This document shows positions 57,781-64,000 of a stretch of DNA of 64,000 nt, piece after piece. The position numbers and the translations under genes were made by a program. This DNA comes from Sepioteuthis lessoniana. Taxonomy: Eukaryota > Mollusca > Cephalopoda > Myopsida > Loliginidae. The notes beneath the pieces were generated by a model, which saw only the letters and a list, made by a program, of their open reading frames with translations, made no database searches and had not been told where the DNA came from. Numbering within the stretch: position 1 is the stretch's first letter; each line of letters begins with the position of its first letter. The stretch covers positions 35,581,268 through 35,645,267 of the forward strand of contig OY757934.1 in the NCBI GenBank assembly GCA_963585895.1, read 5' to 3'.

Positions 57781-59177
57781 AATATAACCAAAATATGGAG
57801 TCAGATATCTTACGGCAACACAGCCTTGCCCTTAGCCCCTGACCTCCTAAAAGCCTTTTAAAACCCACAAATTTGATGGCAATATGTAATTGTGACAAAT
57901 GTGGAAATAAATTTTCTAACAATGATTAATTCAATTATTTGAAAGTATCATCTGCTTATGTAGGTAGCAGTCCTTTTTTATCTGGGTAAGAAATATTATA
58001 TACTTAAGTTAACATTTTAAAAAAACAAAAAAACTTTGATATTAATATTTAGAATTTTAAATCAAACATAAATTGTGTCCAGCCTGTTGCAGGTACACAA
58101 AAATCATTGGATGCACGACTGGAATCCTCTGTTGCTGGCAATGTACTATTCCTTTTTTCATTTAAAAAAAAAAGTATAAATTATCTTTTTATATATGTAC
58201 GAGTAAATTCTAAAATCTGTACTAGTCACTAGGATATTCAGGAAAGAAAGTTTTTCATTCATTATGTAGAAATGTATTGAAAGTCTGGTACTCATAGTAT
58301 GTGAATGTGTTTGCATATCCTTTGGTAGAACCAGAGCTTAAAAGTGTCATTCACATATCTAAGCCATATTATAGGGTCTTAAGGGCTGTTTTCAGGGTGA
58401 AGTCCCTGAAAGTATTCTATACAGATGTTAGCTGTCACTATTAGAGACAGTGATCTCATTGCCAGATGGTCATGTTTATATTTGTTCATGGAAATGTCAT
58501 TTGTATTCAGAATGTCAACATTTTCATCATTTAGGGAGTTGTGACATTAATGATTGATCTGTCTCAAAATTGTTATTACTATTGACAGGCTTTTGACTGT
58601 CTGATCTTTGAGCAGGTCCACAGTGTCCATGGCATTTATATGATATAGGATTCCTATTTTTATAGGATGAACAATTCATTATATAAGTAATTCTTGTATT
58701 ATTTAGTTTTTGACAAAAGTTGGAGATTCTTTTGTGAGTAAATAAATGGCAAAATGAACTTCAGAAAAAATAATTCTTTGGCTAAAAAAAGTTATCTAAC
58801 AATTTCATGAAGTGAAATCATTACTTACTATCAAGAAAATTGTTTCATAATTCAGTAAGTTTTATAGTCATTTGACAACTGACAAGTGTTAAGTAACAGT
58901 AATGGCAGCTACTAATGGACATAGTTATCTTGATTGAAGATTTCATAATTCAGTAGGTTAATTAAAGTTAGTTGCAATGATCTATAAACAGGTTTTACCT
59001 GGGTAGGATTCAACTTTTTTGTGTGCTGTGATTGGAAAAAAATTTACACAAATTTGTAAGTGTTGTTGCTAGATGAGTGATACTTGATAAAATAGACATA
59101 ATTCAAAATGTTCTACAGTAATTAGTCTGCAAGTTTGTTTGAGGTAACAAAAGAAAAACATGATATGGAAAATATTC
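57781..59177. other. Intronic sequence
   Basis: No recognised feature. Confidence 0.5.
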
Positions 59178-59459
59178 ATATTTACCAACCCCTCCCCTCG
59201 GGCAGGATATGACACAAGGTCAATTTTTAAGCGGAGGTTAACAGGTTTGAATTCAGAGTTTTCCTTCTAGACTAGTTGCCTCACCAAGGCTGAAGAACCT
59301 AGTCTGCCCTACTATTTACCCATAGCTGGAGGGAGAATAATTGGATTCATACCTTTCCCAAGGGCATTAGTGCTATGTGAAATGCAATCAGTCTTGTCCA
59401 GGATTTGAACTCGTGTTGCCGTGTATATTTCCTACGACAATAACCATTACGCCACGGGC
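59178..59459 (-). mobile_element. SINE family C, full length
   Basis: Minus strand GCCCGTGGCGTAATGGTTAT head, ACGAGTTCAAATCCTGGAC, CACTAATGCCCTTGGGAAAG, CCAGCTATGGGTAAATAGTA, ending GAGGGGAGGGGTTGGTAAAT. Short AAAATAT repeats at the borders may be the TSD. Confidence 0.85.
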
Positions 59460-59789
59460 AAAATATAACAGTTTAGTTTGATGGTTTTAATTGATCTAGG
59501 TCAGGTGTAATCCTTTTTCATATAGCATTACAATGAAAATCTCTCAAAGCATCTCATTACAGGAATCTTTTATTAAAGTATTAAGGAATTTATCCTGAGA
59601 ACAGTAGTGAGCATAAAAATGAGAATGATGTTAAGAAAAAGTCTAAATATGAAATAACTTTTTATTTTAAAGCTTCATAGAATATTTTTTCAAGGAAAAA
59701 ATAAGGATATAAAGGTAAATTATATAATTCCAAAATATAAAGCTCAATAAACTTATTTTGGTAAAGTTATAAGAATAATTATGACATTA

Positions 59790-61042
59790 AAAAAAAAATA
59801 GATGATCAAAAACATCAGAATGATTTAAAAAATCATACTATTATAATGGATACATCATATCTAAATAAAAATAGCGTTCATAATTCATTAGTATTTCATG
59901 TGTAGTCTTTACTTTCAATAACTGCTTGACATTTTTTGCTATATGAGCATATTAATGTCTTGCATTCATCAACAGATAAAATCTCCCATTCTCCTTTCAA
60001 ATTAGTCCATAGTTCTTCAACGTTTCTTGGATTCTTTTCCTTAGCTTTTTCATTTAGTAACTTCCAAACATTCTCCATAAGATTCATGCCTGGGCTTTGA
60101 GCAGGTCACTCCATAACAGTATTATCCTCCTCAGAAAGAAATGTCTTAACAGACTTAGCTGTGTGACATGGAGCATTATCTTGCATAAATACAGCTGGTT
60201 GATTAATTGCAGCTCTCAAAATAGTTTTCTTCAATATCTCTTTGTATACAGTTGCCTTAATTTTACTGTGTAGCCTGACAAGAGGTCCTGTACCAGTAGC
60301 AGAAATCATGCCAAAGACCATCACACTTTTTCCTCCAAATTTAATGCTGCTTTTAGTGCATTGAGGTGAATATCATTCCTTAGAACTGCAACGAATGAAC
60401 CTTCTCTTATCACAACTGAACAAGTTAAACTTTGACTAATCGCTGAAATGAACACAATCCCACTGTTCATCAGTCCATATGACATGTTCTGTGGCAAATT
60501 TCAACTGGTTCATTTTGTTCTTTTTAGAAATATAAGGCCTTGTAGAAGCTACTCAACTATTCAAATTTATTTCATTAAGTCTTTAGGAAATAATGTGCCT
60601 TGATATTGTAATGCCAAGGTTAGCATTAGCTCTTTCAGAGATAGCGGTTGCTTTTGCAAATAAATCCTTTTTTGATTCATTACCAATCCATCTGTCTTCT
60701 CTTGCAGTAGTTTTCCTAGACCTGCCAGGTGGTTTCTTGGCTTCACATGACCCAGTTTCCTTAAGTTTTCTTAAAATGCTATGAATAACACTTATAGATT
60801 TCCCCAGTCTTTGAAATATCCCCAATTGAGAGTTTATTATGTAACTTGACTATTAGTTTTCTAAGTTCCAATGATGTCACAGATTTTTTCTCCATGTTTA
60901 CAGTGCAAGAGCCGGTGTAATTTAGTAAAAAATACCCTATTTTATATTCTTAACCTAAAAATTTTTTTAATATTACAAAATAATTATTAAATTTTATGGA
61001 TTTGTTTAATCATTCTGATGTTTTCGATCATCTATTTTTTCG
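59790..61042 (-). mobile_element. Tc1-like DNA transposon, full span
   Basis: Terminal inverted repeats of at least 36 bp: AATAGATGATCAAAAACATC and CAGAATGATT at the left (59798-59827), with the inverse at 61008-61037. Length about 1.25 kb and central single transposase region are normal for Tc1. Left border TA at 59788-59789. Confidence 0.85.
59896..60895 (-). pseudogene. Tc1-family transposase, inactivated
   Basis: Start codon at 60895 (MEKKSVTSLELRKLIVKLHN). N-terminal paired helix-turn-helix region includes KSISVIHSILRKLKETGSCE and the GRSRKTTAREDR linker. The catalytic DDE domain follows: FSD-stop-SKFNLF (first aspartate kept, next residue a stop), MMVFGMISATGTGPLV, FMQDNAPCHTAKSVK (second aspartate), PAQSPGMNLMENVWKLL (catalytic glutamate kept). 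The C-terminus is CQAVIESKDYT then stop at 59896. The span of 1,000 nt matches about 333 codons, usual for Tc1. At least two stops and frameshifts break it. The catalytic triad residues remain, so inactivation is by truncation rather than active-site loss. Confidence 0.88.
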
Positions 61043-61106
61043 AATGCATGTGTAATGATGTTTTATTAATATAAAGAATTATTTGGACAAGCAAACTTAT
61101 ATATTG

Positions 61107-61556
61107 TAGCCCAGTTGACTGGAGCTGTAGAATACATCAACTGCATCTCTGCAGAAGAGTAAGACCATCCCCCAATTAGTGCCCTGGATATGTCACTAAA
61201 ATTAGTCCTAGGTCCACTCTGACCTAGAGTGGTAGTACCTGTTAGGGTCCCATCTATGAGTCAAATAGAAATGTTTTATCATTTGCTATACTTGAAACCA
61301 TTTACCTGCATGCAATTAAGTGATTAATATTAAACTGAATTATTAGTATTAGATAGCAATCATTTAACTGTGAGCAAATAGAATTATTAGTGTTAGGTTA
61401 TATATTTGTAACCATTTAACTATCAGCAAACAAATGAGTTCTGCCTCATTTAAGAAATGTTACCTAGAAACTATTCACTTAAAAAAATCATGTATAAACA
61501 GGATTTGGTATTAAATAAACATCAAAGGTTGATATGCCATTAAACCAACTAACCAT
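61107..61556 (+). mobile_element. SINE family A, divergent copy
   Basis: TAGCCCAGTTGACTGGAGCT head, TCTGCAGAAGAGTAAGACC, an internal deletion removing the segment normally before GGTCCACTCTG, GGGTCCCATCTATGAGTC, diverged units, tail GGATTTGGTATTAAATAAAC and AACCAACTAACC. A (TA)n repeat follows at 61561-61610. Confidence 0.8.
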
Positions 61557-61558
61557 AA

Positions 61559-61560
<2 letters not shown>

Positions 61561-61610
<50 letters not shown>
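61561..61610. repeat. (TA)n microsatellite
   Basis: About 25 TA units directly after a SINE tail. Confidence 0.95.
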
Positions 61611-61614
<4 letters not shown>

Positions 61615-61943
61615 CATTTCTTTTCTATTTTGCATTACTTGATTTTATTGAGTATGAAAAGCCATATCAAGTAGAAATCTGTTCAGGTTTGACTAATATA
61701 TTTATCTGACATTTTGATCTATGCTGCTTGCTTGATTTTTCTCACTTTTTGACAGAGTTCTTAGTCCATGATTTGGGCATTTAGCCCAAAAAGTGTAGGG
61801 TTCACTTTTCTCTCTTCAGGTGTGGTCCATTTCATTTGACTTTTATATTTTGCCTTAAAAATATGTTTGATACTATTTTGTATTTGTGCAACTAAAGAAA
61901 GAAAAAAACATAAGAGTTTCTTTGTTTATGGAGAAGAATGCTA

Positions 61944-62854
61944 CGAGGATCATTAAATAAGTTTCCAGACTTTTTTCGTATGGGCACTTTTATTGATAGT
62001 ACACACATGAAACTCTAGTCCCCTTCAAAGTAATTTCCTCCGGCTGCAATGCACTTGTACCATTCCAACAACTTCTGGAAGGCCCCATGGAAGTCCTCTT
62101 GTGTGAGCGTGTCAATGACCTTTGTCACAGCCTCTTTCATCTCCTCAATTGTCTCATAACGACAGCCTCTGAGCTTAGGGAATAACCAAAAGTCACAGGG
62201 AGCAAGGTCTTGACTTTAGGGAGGCTGAGGAACTGTCTTGATGCCCATCTTGGTCAAGGATGGAGTTGTGGACTGTGACAAGGATGGAGTTGTGGACTGG
62301 TGCATTGTCCTGGTGAAAATGCCACTGACCTGATTTGAAGAGTGCTGGCCTCTTCTGATGGAATCTCTTCCTGAACTCCCTTAAAACCTCAACATAATAT
62401 CCCTAACCCTTTGGCCTATCAACTCTGGTGTATTGACTTCCTTACTCCTCCCACACCTCTCATCATCCCTCACAGACTCCGTGCCTTCCTTGAATCTCTT
62501 ATGCCACTCAAAAACTGATGTTCAATTCATGCAAGATGGTCGAAAAGCAGTCTGAAGCATTCCATACATTTCTGTGGCATTTTTTCCAAGTTTAAAACAG
62601 AATTTTATTGCATATCGTTCTTCTAAAGTGTCAGATTGGAATTTTGAAATTCACTGTGACAATCAGCTGTGACAATCAGGCTTTAGTAGGGTGTATTCGA
62701 ATTCCTGCTGTAGCTGTTCATTTGAACCTGAAATCATAAAAATTGGTCAGTCATCTCATAGTATATATAGCAATAACATCGTGAATTTTCAAGAGTCTAC
62801 AACAATTTTGAATGCCTGTACAAAAAAATCTGGAAACTTATTGAATGCACCACA
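61944..62854 (-). mobile_element. Internally deleted mariner element, copy 2
   Basis: Inverse of the element at 40419-41333, bounded by TA at 61942-61943 and 62855-62856. Carries the same central deletion junction (GGCCAAAG joined to TATGTTGAGG). Relative to copy 1 the catalytic half is interrupted by a stop and by a local direct duplication of AAGGATGGAGTTGTGGACTG at about 62258-62299. Terminal repeats are intact by eye. Confidence 0.85.
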
Positions 62855-63289
62855 TATACCTGAAGAAAACCAGAAAATGTACTGGTTGAAACAATATGTT
62901 AACAAAAAAAAAAAAAAGCAACTATTTTATTGTGTCTATTATACTTTGAATATTACTTAACCTTCTCAAAACTGTAGACCTTATCTTTTTATTAATCTAT
63001 AATTACTGAGATTTTTTTTTGTTCTAAATGAACTTAAACCTGAAATTTTTTTATTTCATTAATTTTTTTTGCTTGTCTTTTAATGCATTTAATTTTTTTT
63101 TCTGCTCTTACCCCTTTGAATCATGTGCACCTTTTCTAACATTTTTCCTCCTGCTTTTGATTCTTTTCCTCAAGAATTTTCCAGCTCTTTCTTCTTTCTG
63201 CTATCTTTGTTCTTTCTTACAACTTCTAATACTACTTAAGATTTTATTTCATTTTATGCTAATTTGTATGATTTTTTTTCTTATTGCAG

Positions 63290-63376
63290 GACCAGAAAGA
63301 GAATATGTCTGCAAATCAGGAACTTGAAACTGCCATTATTAAAACAATTGAAGCTTCTAAAAATCTACACAAGCAG
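63290..63376 (+). CDS. CTNNAL1: Next coding exon of alpha-catulin
   Basis: An 87-bp exon of 29 codons, phase 0, with a T-rich tract and TTATTGCAG acceptor ending at 63289 and a GTAAGA donor from 63377. It encodes DQKENMSANQELETAIIKTI followed by EASKNLHKQ, an amphipathic helix. Joined in phase to the exon ending at 21798, the spacing from the LINV motif of the first exon to the ELETAI helix equals, as far as I recall, the spacing in vertebrate catulin, without a gap. That supports the two exons being consecutive. The longer open frame running through this exon in another phase (start 63028) is T-rich intron sequence plus a frame-shifted exon and is not real. Assignment to this exon rests on family resemblance plus splice-site and phase compatibility. 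Confidence 0.75.
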
Positions 63377-63716
63377 GTAAGACTTTTTAACAAAAATGAA
63401 ATTGTTACTTTAATAATAGTCCAAGCTATATTAAATGTGAAAAAATAATTTTGTTTTGAAACTAGATATGATTTATCTGTATAAATAAAAGTTCAGACCA
63501 GCTAAATTGCAATTAATTAATCTGAAAATTAAACAATTGCCAGAAAAGAATATTTTTATTCTACTATTTAATCACAAGTACAATGGAAAGAAGCTAAAAT
63601 GTTTTTTTAGAATTTAGTTTCTTTTTAAAATAGTTTTTTTAAATTTCTGTTCTTTGTGTTTTGAAGGTCTGTTAAGTCAAGAAAGTGTAATGTTATAAAA
63701 AAAATGCATTTGGTCA

Positions 63717-64000
63717 TATTTACCAACCCCTCCATTCAGGCAGGATGTGACACAAGGTCAGCTTTTAAGCAGAGTTTAAGAGGTTTGAATTCAGAGTATT
63801 CCTTCTCCTAGACTAGTTGCCTCACCAAGGCTGAAGAACCCAGTCTGTCCTACTATTTACCCATAGCTGGAAGGAGAATAATTGGATTCATACCTTTCCC
63901 AAGGGTATTAGTGCTATGTGAAATGCAATCAGTCTCGTCCAGGATTTGAACTCGTGTCGCCGTGTCCATTTCCTACGACAATAACCATCACACCACGGGC
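63717..64000 (-). mobile_element. SINE family C cut by the window end
   Basis: Minus strand from GCCCGTGGTGTGATGGTTAT (at 64000) through CGAGTTCAAATCCTGGACGA, CACTAATACCCTTGGGAAAG, CCAGCTATGGGTAAATAGTA, to GGAGGGGTTGGTAAATATGA. Only a few head bases are likely missing. Confidence 0.85.

Larger units (their letters stand above)
21799..63289 (+). other. 41.5-kb phase-0 intron of the catulin gene
   Basis: The interval runs from the GTAAGT donor to the TTATTGCAG acceptor (41,491 bp). No further plus-strand exon-like segment with catulin similarity was seen inside it. It holds nearly all the mobile elements listed below, in both orientations. Bases 1-21594 form the 3' part of the preceding intron, and bases 63377-64000 the start of the following one. 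Confidence 0.7.

Overview
The window reads as a gene-poor, AT-rich, repeat-dense stretch of animal nuclear genome, most likely from a coleoid cephalopod mollusc (octopus, squid or cuttlefish). The reasons are the abundance of tRNA-derived SINEs sharing a common central domain (the style of the Ceph-SINE superfamily), large introns, and Tc1/mariner, Penelope/hammerhead-type and LINE relics. The organism call is inference; no species-diagnostic gene is present.

Only one host gene is supported. Two plus-strand coding exons with canonical AG/GT borders, both phase 0, encode consecutive pieces of a vinculin/alpha-catenin family protein, best matched to alpha-catulin (CTNNAL1). Exon 21595-21798 gives 68 residues and exon 63290-63376 gives 29. 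The intron between them is 41,491 bp. Bases 1-21594 and 63377-64000 belong to the flanking introns, so the whole window is the interior of one transcription unit.

The rest is mobile-element stratigraphy. SINE family A has an A box reading TAGCCCAGTCGG, a variable internal repeat block and a LINE-type tail. Family B has a tRNA head and the same tail as A. Family C has a tRNA head and shares its central domain with B. Family D has a tRNA head and a different body. Many copies have clean 9-16 bp target-site duplications. DNA transposons are a Tc1-like pseudogene (about 59.8-61.0 kb), two copies of an internally deleted mariner (40.4 and 61.9 kb) and three copies of a short mariner derivative that keeps only DNA-binding (HTH) sequence (5.8, 15.4, 53.2 kb). 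Retroelement relics include a jockey/CR1-like reverse transcriptase split by a SINE (25.0-26.6 kb), three fragments of a second LINE C-terminus, and several solo-LTR candidates, the clearest at 32006-32469.

The most interesting signals are hammerhead ribozymes. A 43-nt type I motif with complete core and paired stems lies on the minus strand at 43525-43567. A second intact one lies at 33486-33528, downstream of a tRNA-like Pol III head, inside an element inserted into a family-B SINE. A palindromic pair of decayed relatives lies at 49227-49400. Other notable signals are a dimeric SINE that integrated as one unit (37454-38078, same junction at 18.4-19.0 kb), a mosaic of shared modules among the SINE families, a large foldback at 13.2-13.6 kb, a 28-bp tandem array at 38.7-39.0 kb and an unnamed dispersed repeat with about five copies. 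No CRISPR, operon, rRNA or functional tRNA gene was seen.
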